Assembly (NCBI GenBank): GCA_013396995.1
Contig: VWZP01002402.1
Span: 273,704 to 337,703 of the forward strand
DNA length: 64,000 nucleotides
DNA from: Dicaeum eximium
Lineage: Eukaryota; Chordata; Aves; Passeriformes; Dicaeidae
Direction: 5' to 3'
The notes under the pieces were generated by a model. The model saw nothing but the letters and a program-made list of their open reading frames with translations. It ran no database searches and had not been told where the DNA came from. Position numbers and translations under genes: made by a program. Of this stretch, positions 12,300 through 25,205 are shown piece after piece. Each line of letters opens with the position of its first letter. The stretch's first letter is position 1.

Positions 12300-15200
12300 T
12301 TTCTGAACTTCACATTTAGTTCTTGAAGACTGACCTTAACTGATCAGTGCTTTTTGTCCTTTGCTTTAATGAGTTGAAATGCTCTAGATACCTTCTTTTT
12401 GGTGCCTGTTACAAAGCCCTGTGATGCACATCTCAGTTTGGATGGCTGTTCATTCCCACTTCCTTCTGTTACACCTAATAGCTAACAGCAAAACAAATCA
12501 GTGCCTTTTTTTTTTCCCACAAGAATTAGCTACACTCTATGTAAAACACAGTAAAATAAACCCATAGGTTTTCCTATTCTGTGGGTGTTCAGGTACAGCA
12601 GATTACACACTTGGGGCATCTCAAAGTGGTAATTCATTGCACTCTCTTGAACCACCCTGTAATATTCTTTGTGTCCTACTAAGAAAAACTAAGATACAAA
12701 ATGTTCAAAGGCTTGCCCAGGGTAGAATTGCTGTGAGGTAAGCTGGGCCCCTGCCCAGACCTATAGGAGAAACTGCATCTCATGAAATACAAGGGGCATA
12801 ACTTTGAATGGCTGTATTCACAGCTTCTGTTCTTGTAGCACAGCTCCCGTGTCTCCTGTGAAAATCACCTCGCAGACAGCAGTCACTGTCACGCTGACTC
12901 TGGGCGCACCTTTGGGATGCTGAGTTGGCAGGGTTACCCGCGCTGGAACATCCACCCGCTCCTCTCTCCAGTGCTAACCTGTTCCTTGGTGTGTCCCTGC
13001 AGCGAAGGGCACTGGGATGAAGAAGGCTGGGGAGGTCAGCCCTCTCTAAATGAAGCACTCAGCATAACAAGGTACAGGGAAGTGTGAAGTAAACCACTAT
13101 GGGATTTTTTTTTTTTGAGTGTGGTATCATTTGTTTTCTCAAGGACACTGAGTAGGAAGCTGGAGAAACAGAAACTTCCTCTGTGGTGAGATTTATGGTA
13201 GGGATTTTAGTAATAAAATGAAAAGTAGAATTAGTTTCTTTGGGTTTGTGCTTTCTGTGAGGGCTGTGCTGTGAGCTGAGTGCTGTGGCTCCTGGCTGCT
13301 GCCTGGTCCTGCGCTCCATGTGAGGGGCCGTTTCCCAGGCCCTGGCATGTGCCATTGTGTGGCTGGGCACCCAGTGTCCTCCTCCAGTCAGCAGCACCTC
13401 TGGCAGCTGACCCTCAGCTCTGTGCATCTGCTGAGCCACCCATAGCTTTCAAATCAGAGCCCCAGAGCTTTTTGCAGGCCCCAAGAAGTTTGGTGTGCGG
13501 GGTTTGTTTGCCTGCAGCAGCGCCCTGTTGAATGTTGCCCGTTCCCTCCCCTCAGTGGCTTGTTCCCTGAGGACTGCTGTACCTGCTGCGTGGTGTCCTG
13601 AGGGGACTGTGGGAGATGCTGCTGGACAGGCCCCTCGTGTGGCCAGGGCCTGTTGTTTCCCTCAGCCATGCTCCTGCCCAGCAGCCTCCTACGGGCTCGG
13701 CTCTGCCGTGGTTGGTGGTGCCACACAGTAATGGTGGTTGTTTGGCATGTGCCCACCAACAAAGGGTAGGATGGGATGTACTGAGGACCAGATCTGCGGC
13801 TTTGGCCACCCTGGTGCCTGAGGACCTTCCATGTGGTTGCACTTCCAGGGCTGGGCCCCCCTGTGGGCGTCACACCTGTGGCTCTGCACGGGGACGAGGG
13901 CTGTGGCAAGGTCACCAGGCTGGGGCATATCTCCTGCTTAGGGGAGTGGGTCTGGGGGGAGTGAGGGATGGGGCCAAGCAGCAGCAGGGATGCTGGCAGC
14001 CCCCAGGACAGGGTGCCTCATGTGGCTCCAGCTGCCATTTGGGAAGGGGTGGCACAGCCAACTCCCAGAGGGGGAATGGGACTTGCTTAAAAGGTGCCGA
14101 GCAGCTGCTGCTAGCAGCAGGGGTTGAGACTGGCAGCACAGGGCTGGCTGCTGCACTGCAGGGCTGGTGGAGGGCTGGTTCCTGCCTGAGCCATCTGCAG
14201 GAGCAGAACTGGGGAGCCCTGGCCCCAAAGGTTGCGGTTTCCTCAAGAAAATCCCAACTTGTGAGTGGCAAAGCGGTGGAAGGAATTCCACTGCTTGCTG
14301 GTGCCGTGCAGTGAAATCTGCACCCCTGCTGCGGGGCAGAGAGGCTAATCAGGGTACAGCAGAGAGGATGCTCCAGACTCCTGGCAGCGGGTGACAGCTT
14401 GATGTGCTGCCCCAACAGGACCTCACTGTCTCTTGGCAGATCAGAGGCTCTCCTTCTCCAAAGGCCGCTCTGTCTCCATCTTCTTGGCCCAGGGACCCCT
14501 CAGGAGGGATTAGTGCTGCTGCCAGAGGACTGCGGTGGCTCTGTGATGCGCGGGAGGGCTGGGGACATGTGCAGCTCTGGGCAGTGAGGAATTGGTATTG
14601 TCTTGGGTAGGCTGTGCGTGGTTGCCTTGATGCTTTGCTGTTGAGATCCTAAGGGTGGCAAGTTTGGGAAGGGGTAGAAAAGTCCTTTGGGGGATAATAA
14701 GCTAGACTCGGCTGTTGCCAAGTGGTGGAGCTGGATGAAGATGGACCAGACAAGGAATGAGCAGTTGTTTGGGTCAGTGGTCTTCCGTAGCAGAGCCTTG
14801 CTAACCTCTTTTTGGTTTGCCTTGGAGAGGAGACATTTTGCTTTGATACAATCTCACTTGTGCCAGTTTCTCCTAGCCCCTTCCATCAGCTGAGCCATTT
14901 ATTTCCAGGGTATTTTCTAGGTTTGCTCAGCTCTCTCCATCCATGCCCTGTGTTACATCCTTCAGCCTTGGTCATAGATTTTCTTGCCCTTTCTGTGCCC
15001 TTGATTCTGAAATGCTGCCCCAAAATTCTGGGACACAGGAGCAGATTATTAAATGCAGCTGTTATCCCCATGTACTGGTGAAGCAGAGAGAGAGGAGTAC
15101 TTCCACAGTATGAAAGTACAGGGATTGTAAAAACGTTAGGAAATTGGTTCCCCCAGCGGTGTGTGAGTGACGAGAGTTTTATGGCACCTCGCACAGTGGT

Positions 15201-16300
15201 GGGATAACGAGGAAGGAGCCTCCATGAGAGGGACCGTGGTGTGCCATGATTTAGAGCACGGTGCTGGCCAGCTATGCTCCACTTGGGGTCTTGCTTGTGC
15301 TCTGTGGGCTGATATTTGCCAGCTCATAATCTTCTTTTACAAACCAGGCATGGAGAAGAGCTACTCCAACGGCATGGATCACGAGCCAAGTGGCAAATAC
15401 CCTTCAGATTTTAAAATTTGCAACTCTGCTGCCTTGATCTCTGTCCTTTCCAGCCTCGTATCTTCTTTGGCCTTGGAGAACTCCCCTGCGACCAGCCCCT
15501 GCCAGGCCCAGGAAACACAACAGGGTGAGATGAGAAGGGAGTTCCCCTGAGAAGGACCCTGGCTGCTCTGGCTCCTTGCAGGCCTCTCGACAGGTGCTCT
15601 GGGATACTGCAGAGCCCTGAGTTAATCACCTTTCCAGGGTAAAGCAACTGCACAGTGTGAAGTCCCAGCCCCATTAACATCACTGGGAGTTTTCCCATTG
15701 ACTTTTCTGGGGTCAGGAGCTTACCCTTCAATTACAGAAAGAAGCCAATTTAATTGGAAACAGGTATAGAAAGCTTGTTTGCTTTCTTACTTTAAGCACG
15801 CCCATGTAGTTTCAGTCCTGGTGTTTGTGAAATAAGCATGGAGGTTTATTGTTTGGTTGGTTTTTGTGGTTTTTGTTTTTTTTTAATGTTTTGGTTTCTT
15901 TGCTATTGTGGTGGGTGCAGTTAATATGGCTGTTCAGTTACTCTCCCTGGCTGAGGTGAGGTCTGCTAGTCTTCCCTCAGCCTTTGCTGTGCCTCTGATT
16001 TACTGTGGGGCCCTCCCTGTAAAACGGGGAGGGCGTTTTGCACGGTGGCAGAGATGGGAAGAGTTACTGAGAGCCTGCCCTGCGTTTTAAGGCTGAGAAG
16101 TCTTTGATGAGCAGGGTTGCACATGCCCCGTTAGGGTGACTGGAGCGCAGAGGGCTGAGAAAGGCAGGCATCTGGTTTTCTCATTATTTCTTTTCATAAA
16201 TAATCTCTTGTCCTTGCACCCTGGACTCTGACAGCATTTAGAATATGCCGGGCGGGTTTTTTTTTTCCCTTCTCCTCTCCGAAACTTATTCATTTGGAGA
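12300..16300. other. intergenic, with GC-rich patch 13250-14600
   Basis: No gene is recognised. The part at 13250-14600 is clearly GC-richer than its surroundings and rich in CTG/CAG words. It has long overlapping open frames on both strands, including a 232-codon ATG frame at 13616-14314. Long frames on both strands are expected where stop codons are rare. The translations are low-complexity mixes of Ala, Gly, Ser, Leu and Pro with no domain, so I do not call a gene. A lncRNA or a decayed GC-rich repeat is possible. Confidence 0.6.
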
Positions 16301-16319
16301 GCAATGAAACAATAGGTTT

Positions 16320-16760
16320 TTGTCTAAATCTTTACCAGTGAAATTGTCAGGAGAGATTTCCGCCCCCCCCCCACTCCCGTCTATCTTCCTTTTGTCTCCT
16401 TCAGTTGTCGGGGTCAGGCTTGGCCGCCAAACGGAGCCCGCAGTTGCTTTTCCAGGCCCCAGATGCCAATATGTGGCAGCATCTGGCTGGTTGGCAGGCG
16501 CCGGGCAGTGGTGCTGGCTGCGCTGCCAGGCGGCCGTGGCGGCGCTTGGTGGGCGCCCCACTTCTTTGAGGATGTGGTCCCAACCAAGAACAGGGATAAT
16601 AATTAAATCTGCTAAAGGAGGTGAATTATCGGCTGGGGCGGCTGCTGCTGCAAGCTGCGCCGGCTCCCGGCCCTGGGTTTTTTTGTCCTCGTCGGCGGCA
16701 TCCCGTGTAACCTCACCTTCTTGTGCTGTGAGCGTTTCAGGTGCCTTAAGGCATGGAGCT
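16320..16760. promoter_or_regulatory. CpG-bearing candidate regulatory element
   Basis: Unlike its neighbours this segment has many CpG dinucleotides (around 16361-16560 and 16635-16705) and NFI-like half-sites (TTGGC/GCCAA at 16419-16432). It also has a symmetric pair of E-boxes, CCAGATGC and GCATCTGG, at 16459-16486, and a homeodomain-like word AATAATTAAAT near 16600. No repeat is recognisable. It could be an enhancer or a small CpG island of an unannotated transcript. This rests on composition and motifs only. Confidence 0.4.
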
Positions 16761-16889
16761 CCTTGAAAGAGAAATACAAATCACTAAAAATGTAGAGATA
16801 AAACCCTCTCCTTAGAGGCCATGTGTTTGGCATGGGAAACACACGATAACAGCTTGCTTTAGAAAGGTGACATTTCCACTGAAGGCTGA

Positions 16890-17600
16890 ATAATAAAAAA
16901 TGCATTAGACTTTTGTAATGAAGACAGCTTCTGGGACCGGGGAATCTACTGCTTCCTTGAAATATATGCGTGGGAGCTCTCCCTGGCCCTAATGGGTGTC
17001 ACATGTGGCTCTGGCTACATTAATGTTGCAAGCTCTATTAAAAGGGATTGTCAGTAGCCCTTCACGTGCGGTGAATCAAAGCTGTCTTTCCCTAACTTTG
17101 CTTTAGCTCAGGCTTGTGCGGGTAGACTGACTTGCCCAGGGTTAAGTCACTTTTAATATTAAGATGATAGAAAAGACTCTAATACTTTCTTTTCTTTCTT
17201 TTTTTTTTTTTTCCACTCTCCCTTTTAATTCAGAGCTTGCTGGTGAAGGACTCTGGAGGGATGGGGAAGGAGGAGACAGCCAGGCAGCTTAAAGAGGCCT
17301 CTGAGGGTCATGTTGAGTCTGTGCTATTATGTTCCAGCGAGGAGAATAGCTTTATTGACAGACAGCTGTTTGACTCCTGCAGCCACACAGTATTTGCTGC
17401 AGAGCTGCATAAATACTGAGCCCGTGTTGACAAATTCCTCGTCAGTGCAAGATAGTTAAACCTGCTTGTTTAATCATTTGTGTGCTCTTACCTCTGCTGC
17501 TCTGAAAAGAACGAGCTGCTGTTTTACAATACAATGCATGAGAAACCTCTAAATGCTCAGAGCTGTTTCACGTGAGGTTTTCAGGGTGTCTTTTTATTTA
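16890..17600. promoter_or_regulatory. candidate conserved non-coding element
   Basis: Non-repetitive sequence with dense transcription-factor-like words. These include AATATATGCGTGGGA, a CACGTG-type E-box context near 17063, and TTATTGACAGACAGCTGTTTGA near 17354, which pairs a MEIS/TGIF-like TGACAG with a CAGCTG E-box. AT-rich homeodomain words are also present. Together with 16320-16760 it forms a cluster of about 1.3 kb. Conservation is inferred, not measured. Confidence 0.4.
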
Positions 17601-20600
17601 GACCCTCTTGGAAACACAGTACTCTATTTTTTTTGTTATGTCAATTAGATTTTACTCTCTTTTTTTTTTCTTTTCCCTCTAGAAAGTGTATAGTTTTTGG
17701 TTTTCAAATTAAAAAATCTGGCAAGCTGTCCTTACAATGGGGGTAGCAGCTCTCTTGGCAGACCTTAGGTCCTGTCTGGGATGTGACACCAGCACTGGCA
17801 CGGCCCCTTTAGGAGTCCCACACCTTGGTTTGCAGCACGTGTGCAAAGGCACGTGAGGATTTATGTTTTGGTTTGGTTTTTCTGGCACAGGGATATGGAA
17901 CCTGTGCTACTGGTCACCTCCTGTCTGTAGCTCAGGGGTGGCTTTTTGACCTCCCACCCATTTCACAATAATATCCACCTTCATACCAGCATACTATCTT
18001 GTCACATTGTTGGCCTCATCTCTGGAAATGTAGTATCTAAAATTAAAGATTTGTTTCCGTTTTGGAAATTTTCTGTTGACCTTTGTCACTTGAACAGGTA
18101 GAGAGGTGTAAATCAGGGCTCCTGCCACACAGTCAATGGGAAAAAAGAGAGATGTCTTTTGAGATTTTCTTTGGACTCTCTTTACAGTGTGGCATCTCTT
18201 TAGTCCTTTCAAAATGCTTCTGGTGTGCAAGTGTTTTTCTACCAAAAGATATATTATTGAGGGGTGAGCAAAAGAGAAGGCCTCACTGAAATGGGAACCT
18301 ATTGTTCAGTTGTACAGAAAATATAAAACTGTCAAGTTGGTTTTTAGAGAGATGGGTCACTGTATGTTTATGAGGCAGTGAAGGAGATGTGTGTTTCTTT
18401 CAGGATCACAAATAAAGCTGTGCATGCTTGAAGTGGTTGGTACGGGCAAGCAGTCTGTCCTATGGCTGTAACTACTTGTGGAGGTGGACCTGGTGGTGCT
18501 GCTGGGTTCTGAGACTTTTGATCCGTTTCCTGGCAAGTGCAGGCCAAGCCAACATTGTCTGATGTTTTCATTTTCAATGTAATTCTCATTCAATTTCAAG
18601 TCCTGGTGCTGGTGCAAGACATGGGTTATATTGAGATTTACACTTGTGTCATGATGCTTGTCCCTTATGGAAGGACACTTAACCTGGCCAGGTGTGTTTG
18701 ATGAGGCTGCAGAGATCAACACGCAAAGAAATCAGGTTTCCACTGATTTCAGAGGGTACAGGTAGGTCTTTTTCATTGATTTAACTAAAAAAAAAGCCAG
18801 CATAAAACACAATCCTGGGAGTATGGCACAGCTTTGCTCAGACCAGGCACCCTCACTCAAAGGTTTAAGAGCCTGGACAGCTCCTATGTTACTTCCAAGG
18901 GAATACCACCTCCTCCTCCTTTCTCTTCATATATTTGCTTCCTGAGGGGGTTCCATTTGCAGCCAAGTTATTCATTGAATGTTGTTAATATCATTCACAT
19001 GACAGCAGCTTTTACTTTCATTTAGTTTTTAGTCTTTTTCTAGATGGACTTGGTTCTGACTTGTCTTCTAGCTGCCAAAAGGGTGGTTTGCTACAGAAGT
19101 GTTGGCTTTCTTTCCATTCTAACATTTTAAAAGCAAGTTCCCTTCTTTTTAGTACATCCTTTTAGCTTGTATGTTGAGGCCCAAGAGCTGTACAAGTCTA
19201 CGTGGCTATTAAAATATTTCTATATGAATGAGAAATATTAAAAAAATCCCAATAGTGTGAAAGAGATTAGGAGCTTTGGAAGAATTAGAAGCACTTTTGG
19301 CTTAAAGCATAAGTCAACCTTCAACTAGGCCTTTTTAAACAAAATCTTTCTTTCTGTTCTTCATCTTTCATCATTTTAAGAGACCAACTGCAGAGCTCTG
19401 ACATAGTCAGTTGAATTCAGAGTCCACCTTCAGAGCTGGGTCAGTACAGCTTCCAGAAGACTGAAAGCAGACCAGGTTTCTTCATGTTTCCATCTTTTAA
19501 CCCTGCTGTTGATAGTATGACTGTTGTTCCCACTGGTGTTTTTGATCAGGTTTTTTGGCTGGAGGCTAGCTTTTTTTTATTATGCAAAACCCAAAGTACC
19601 AAGAATTCCTGCCAGTTATGGGACTGGTATAGTCTCTCTTCCAACTAAGTGTGAATTGGACCAGCTGGGGAAGGACACCAACCCAAAAGTCTGATGGATA
19701 AGAGAAAAAATCCTGTTCTGTCTTCAGTAAGGTAGCACTATTTTGTCTTTATGCTGCAGTCTCATACAACCCATGTGGAAGCCTGAAGGAGGGAACATTC
19801 TCAGCCCCAGAGAACTGATGGTTCGAATGGCCTCATATCAGAGGGCCTGAAAATTGGGACTGAAGCCACAGTGTTTGGTAACACTGATCCTGCTGGGACT
19901 GAGCTCTTCAGTCTCTCTTCAGGTGCCTGATATTTCCCAGGTCCTCCCAGCCCAGTGCCATGCTCACCCCAATAACAAAGGTGTAGATGATTTCTATCCA
20001 CCACAACTTTCTCACTTGTTTTCCTTGCTCCTGAATGATGAGGATCCCCTGTGCTGGTGTCCAGGTGTTGTTGCCATGGGATTCTCAGAGGATGATGTAC
20101 AGCACATCCACCTTGAGCACCTGGGCAGCTCTGCTGCAGGAAGTCAGAGATTTTCTAGCACAGAATACAACAGGGCTTTTCTGCAGTCATCATGGAGAGC
20201 ATTTTCCTTGGATGTGTGCAGCTCATTTGTTACAAAGCAAGCAGTGTCCCTGGTGTGCCACTCTATGCACAACACTTATTTATTCCAGCCCTTAATCAGA
20301 GCTGGGTCAAATCCCTCTAATGAAAACATAAAGGTCTTACAATGGGTTTTTTAGGAATTAGAGTTGTAACTCCTCCTCTGAAGTCTTGATTCAAGAGCAT
20401 TAATGTCACAATACTGTAAGAAATAGCCATTATCAACCATACACAAACCAGGTGAAACCCACTGAGGCAATTTTGTCTGGAGTGGTCAAATTTCAGTGCA
20501 AACACAGAGGGTCAATTTGTGACACTTGGCTCCTGTACTCTGTTCGTAAGCATCCCAGTGTATTTGCTTTGCTCTCCCTGTCTTTTTCCTCCTCTGTTCC

Positions 20601-21980
20601 CCTGTCCATATATCAGTGTCAGGGAGTTCAGACATCACAAGGGCCGGTGGTTTTTTTTATTATTTTTGTAACACCTAATGTGGAATTTTGCATGAGCAAC
20701 ACTCCTTCCTGTCGGCACTTGGAAACTCTTTTGTGTTACGTCCGTCCTTTCTCTGAAGTAATCGCTCAACTATTTCTAGCAATAAAATATTCCTCTGTAG
20801 TGCCATCAGATATGTTAGAAAGATTAGTGCAAGATCTGAAGGCCCTGTCCAGCTAAATTCAACAAAACTTCCATGGCTTTTAATGCTCTCCTTTTTTATA
20901 TCACTGTAGATATTGCCTGTGGACATGGAGTAGGAAAAAGGCTCCCAGATACTCCCTGATAGACATAAGCTATGTACTCTACAGAGGGGCTGCACACTGT
21001 CTGAGTGACATGCCAAGGGTCAGGAGCAGGAGTCTGTGCATATCTACAGCCTTCTTTTCTCTGTTTTCTTTGTCCCTTTTTTTTTTTTTTAATTAATTTA
21101 AAAAACACTAGACCAAAGATTTGTCTAAAATTCCTTAGGCTATTGGGAAAGGGACCTGCCTCTTCTGTTGGCTGAAAAGGCAGTGGGGTTTTTATCTCTT
21201 CACAGCTGGGGAAGTGAGAAACCATTCTCAGTAAGGCAGTTTGAAATCTTATTTGTTGTCTAAGATGCATTTGGGGAGGGGAAGGTTTTCCTAAGATATT
21301 TAGGAAATACCTAAACACCTGACTAACAATGGGAGAATTCACTTCCTTTGCTCTCCCCTCAGGATTTGACAGTAGCTGAACTAGACCTGAAACTCCTGAC
21401 AATTATCAAGAAATCCTTCAAAAATGGAGGAGTGACAGAATTGATGGTCATACTGTTTTCCATGTCACCAGTTGCACTAGCTGGAAGTGCACAAGCAAAC
21501 TGAACTTTTTTGCAGTGGTTGCTTTGATCTGACTTTGGGAAGCACGGAGCTGGTCTGTCAGCACTTGTTTGTGGAAAAAACGGAATCAGCTCCTCCACGA
21601 GTGCTAGGGATGAAACAACTGCTTGTTCTTTGGCTTTTCTTCAGTCTTTCTTCAGCTGGACTATCTGGGGAGGCTTCCTCCTGAGTTCCAAAGTCTCTGC
21701 TCCCTAGGAAGGAGCCTGGTGTGTGCAGCTGCCCCTGGCATGGCTGCCTGACTGCCCCACTCGCTGCCTTGCTCCACACTGCGTCTCCTGTGCCTTTTTA
21801 TTATATATTTAAAAACAAAAGTTTACTTCAGATTGAGGGTATTTTTGTGCAGCACCTTTTTTTTGTTTTGTTTTTTGTTTGACAGCCATGACAGCCTCTC
21901 CTCATTATTATGGAAAATATAGGGTTGGTGGTAATTACTATCTGAGTATGAATGGGAGCAGAAGTGGGCATAGACTGCAC
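17600..21980. other. intergenic, no recognised feature
   Basis: Mixed-composition DNA with short T-rich runs (17622-17680, 21079-21090). Open frames of up to 166 codons (19854-20354) and 168 codons (20896-21402, minus) have no recognisable domain. The first begins at TTG rather than ATG. I see no convincing gene, repeat or RNA. Confidence 0.55.
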
Positions 21981-21989
21981 TGGCCTTTC

Positions 21990-22170
21990 TTTGACAAGGT
22001 ATAACTTTCTTCTGAATTTCCGTGTTAATTAATGCTTATTTAAAAACCACTTTAATTGGCAGTAAACATCTCAACTTTTTGTACTCATTAAAATGCACCC
22101 ATTGATGTGTGATGGATTTTTTAAAGCTTAATTAACTTTCTTCCTGTATATATAACCTATAATAATGACA
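21990..22170. promoter_or_regulatory. candidate AT-rich conserved element
   Basis: A compact segment with repeated homeodomain core words (GTTAATTAATG, TTTAATTGG, CTTAATTAAC) and no repeat signature. It resembles developmental enhancer sequence in style only. Confidence 0.3.
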
Positions 22171-23640
22171 AATACTGGAAACTGCCTCCCTTTCCCCCCT
22201 CCCCTCTTTTTTGCCCTCCCCCAGATATTTCTATCACTTGAAGAAAGGCTATAAAAATGTATCTTGGCTTGGCCAGGACTAGGGGGAGCTCCCGGGGCAC
22301 AATAATTCAGCCCCTCTCAGAGACCCCACAGAGGCTGAGACTGGCCAGGAGCTACAGGCAGCTGCCCTGGGTGCCCATGCCCTGTCCTGTGCCTGTTCTT
22401 GCAGCCCAAGATGCCCACCCTGCCCTCATTCTTCTCCCTTGTGGGCAGAAATTGGATCCTTCTCCCACCTTCACTGTGGGTTGTTCATCACCTTTTTTTT
22501 TTTAAATAAAATTGCTGTGGAAACTTTTTCTCAGGTAAGCTTACAAACCTTTTCTTGCTGGAAAAAAACCCCCAAAAATCGAACAGAATCTTTCAGTGTA
22601 AATTGATTTTTTCTAGTTCTTTTGTTTTGGTTTTGGTTTTTGCTTTATTATTTTTTTTAATAGGTTGAGACGGGTTTATCTGCATGCACGTGTGAATGCC
22701 AAGTCAAAAGAACCAAGGAGACTCTAACAGTGCTTTCCTCTTCCTCCAATTTTCAGCCCATATCTAAGCCACTGAGCAGGATTTAGTGCAAAACTTTCTA
22801 GTGCAATGAAGAGAACAATGATTTCAACTTCTAATTTTTAGGTGTCTCAGCATCTTGGACTATGAAATTAGATTTCTGGATCATTTTTAAACATGAGATG
22901 TTGGTACTTTTTGCAACTGTGATCCTTTGTATACAAGTGAAATTACCAACGAGCAGAACACATTACAGTAATTCATGGAAATATGCAAATTGCTTAGTTC
23001 AGCTATTACACACAGATCATTTCCCAGTCTTTCTTTGCAATTTATGGAATATTCTTGTTTAAGGTGGCTAGATCAAAAGTTTTAAAGTGGGCAGTCTGGT
23101 TTGTGAAGGCACTTCTAGCGAGTAAATTTTAAAAGCATGAAGCAATGATTTAATTTCCACAAGTGCTTGATTTCCAAACATTCCTAATATATTCATCCAA
23201 ATGTAAACCTGTTTAAGATAGCCTGTGAAATGCTCTTCATTCTCCTTTGCTCTGTGTGCTTTCTCTAACCCAGTTGATAATTGTGCTGCTGCCCAGTTCC
23301 TTTCTCTTTACCTGTCTCAAAGAGAGATTAGGTTGACTGTCAAAATTCCCACTGTAATAATAAATACACCAAGATATTCCCTCCTGCTTTGTAACTGTTG
23401 TGTAGCCAAGCTAGCACTGATACTTACTGGCAATTACATCTTGTCTGCTTCACAGGAATCTTACACTCCGTGGTGACCAACACAAATCTTTATAGACACA
23501 GTTTATTATTCACCTAAATTAAGTGCACACTTTAAACCATGGGGCTTGCTGAGTTTCTCCTGCTGGGTAGTTTTTCTGTACAGCTTGAGAATAGGACAAA
23601 CAAGATTTGCATTGACTCAGAACTGGATTTCTCTCACCTG
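22170..23640. other. intergenic, no recognised feature
   Basis: A pyrimidine-rich segment (22190-22225) is followed by a GC-richer patch (22260-22460) and then ordinary AT-rich sequence. No gene or repeat is recognised. Confidence 0.5.
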
Positions 23641-24070
23641 CTCAAGGTAACTTAATTAGGGTGACAATATTTAATTATTATTTTAAAATATACCTTCATC
23701 TGGAAAAATGTGCATGGCATGCAGTATTCTGAACATTAACGCTAACTTTCTTCCTGGGCTGATTTCAAGGCTATCATTAAAAATAAATGCTGCTGCCTGT
23801 TAATTTGACCATGTCAATAAATAAAAATGTCCATAACACGTGTATGAGGCTAATTAGGATTTTATAGCTGTGTTGTTCTGGTTGATAGCTGTGCTGTTGG
23901 CTTGCTGGGCCTTTATGTTTCGGTGATGTACACCTCATTGATGCATAACATGTAACACCTGTTGATGCAGTAAATGTTTAGTCCTGGCAATTGGCCCTCT
24001 CATCATTTCTGAGCTCTGTGTAGCAGACTCAGGTCTCATAATTAGGCTTCCTCGGTTTAGAAGAGCTTTT
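23640..24070. promoter_or_regulatory. candidate conserved non-coding element
   Basis: The segment has ACTTAATTAGGG near 23651, TATTTAATTATTATTTT near 23670, a palindromic E-box ACACGTGT at 23836-23843 and GCTAATTAGGATTTTAT near 23849. It also carries TTGATAGCTGTG and further TAATTAGG words to 24050. Spaced TAATTA cores around a CACGTG box in non-repetitive DNA suit an enhancer near a developmental gene. No alignment was possible. Confidence 0.42.
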
Positions 24071-25200
24071 CCTAAAGGAAACCTGAAAGCTTCTGTAATC
24101 CTGGCGCAGCTCCCTAAAGTTTGTGGAAAGGACAGCATGATTCTCTGTCTCAGAGGGACAAGTTTATAACTGTGGGCTGGTTTGGTCCTTGCCTGTGGGG
24201 CAGGGCCACTCCTGTAACAGGACACTGAAGGCTCCAGGCACAGCTGCTCTTCCTCCCCCTGCATCTCCCGGCAAACACGCAGAGCCAGTGGTGCTGCAGC
24301 GTCCTCAGCTTTAGGTGCCATGTAGAAACATAGGCATTCTGAAATAAAATCAGTACTCACTGCCCTGAGTGCCTGCTCTTCACTCTTTTTCAGCACCAGG
24401 CCTGCCTGAGAATTGCATCTGTATAATAAAGAACCATGACATAACTTTCTTGTAGGTGGAGTTCCCTGCAAAGTCCAATTAGTTTCAGACTTTGCTTTGA
24501 AATGTGAAAGATTATACCCATCTTACCTTTGTTTACTTGAACAGCTTTAACTAGATCTACTTGAACTGTTGTTAAAATTTATTGGGTTTTAAATATTTAC
24601 TTATTGTTTTTTAAATCCCAGCAATGTCTTGATTTTAAGGGGACTTTGTGACAGTGGATTGCACAAGCCCATTTGATGCTGTGCTTAACTAGAAATGCTC
24701 TTTTACCTGGAGTGCTGGCTCCCAGGCTCAGCTCCATAGCAATTCCTGTGTGGTAGGAGAGTCACCCTGTGCTAATGAAGGGGGCAGAAGCACCTCCCAG
24801 CACAGCTGAGGACAAGGGTTTCAGAGCACTTGCAGCCACACGCCTTGGAGTTTTGGCTTTGTGGAAGTTCTGCATGAGTGAACAGGTTCCTTTGCTTCCT
24901 ACACAGGAACATTAGAAATATATTCTATTAATTCTGTTATTACATATTTTAAAACTACTAATCATAGCTTTAAAATGACTGGTAATTAACAGGACAACAG
25001 TGTTACTCATCAGAAAGAAAAAATAGGTGAGCAACCCAGCTTGGTATCAAATTCAACAAACGAGCACAATAAGTAATTCCAGCAGTTTATTATCCCTGCC
25101 TCAAACTTGTCGCCCTGCAACATTTTGAATTTTGAATCTTCTTTTTTTTTTTTTTAGAAAAAAGCATTGCTGCTAAATGAAAATAAAGCTGCTGCAGAAG
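24070..25200. other. intergenic, no recognised feature
   Basis: A 178-codon open frame on the minus strand (23935-24471) shows no domain and overlaps the candidate element to its left. The rest is AT-rich DNA ending in a poly-T run (25143-25155) just before the CR1 copy. Confidence 0.5.
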
Positions 25201-25205
25201 GCTCT

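Noticed and set aside
13616..14314. 232-codon ATG open frame (+)
   Set aside because: It lies in a GC-rich patch where frames on both strands stay open by chance. The product is low-complexity and has no recognisable domain.
15061..15100. Possible fifth MIR-like fragment (TTATCCCCATGTACTGGTGA)
   Set aside because: Only the first half resembles the pattern; the GAAACTGAGGC core is missing.
19854..20354. 166-codon frame with a signal-peptide-like start
   Set aside because: The frame begins at TTG, not ATG. No domain and no splice context. The hydrophobic start is CTG-rich chance translation.
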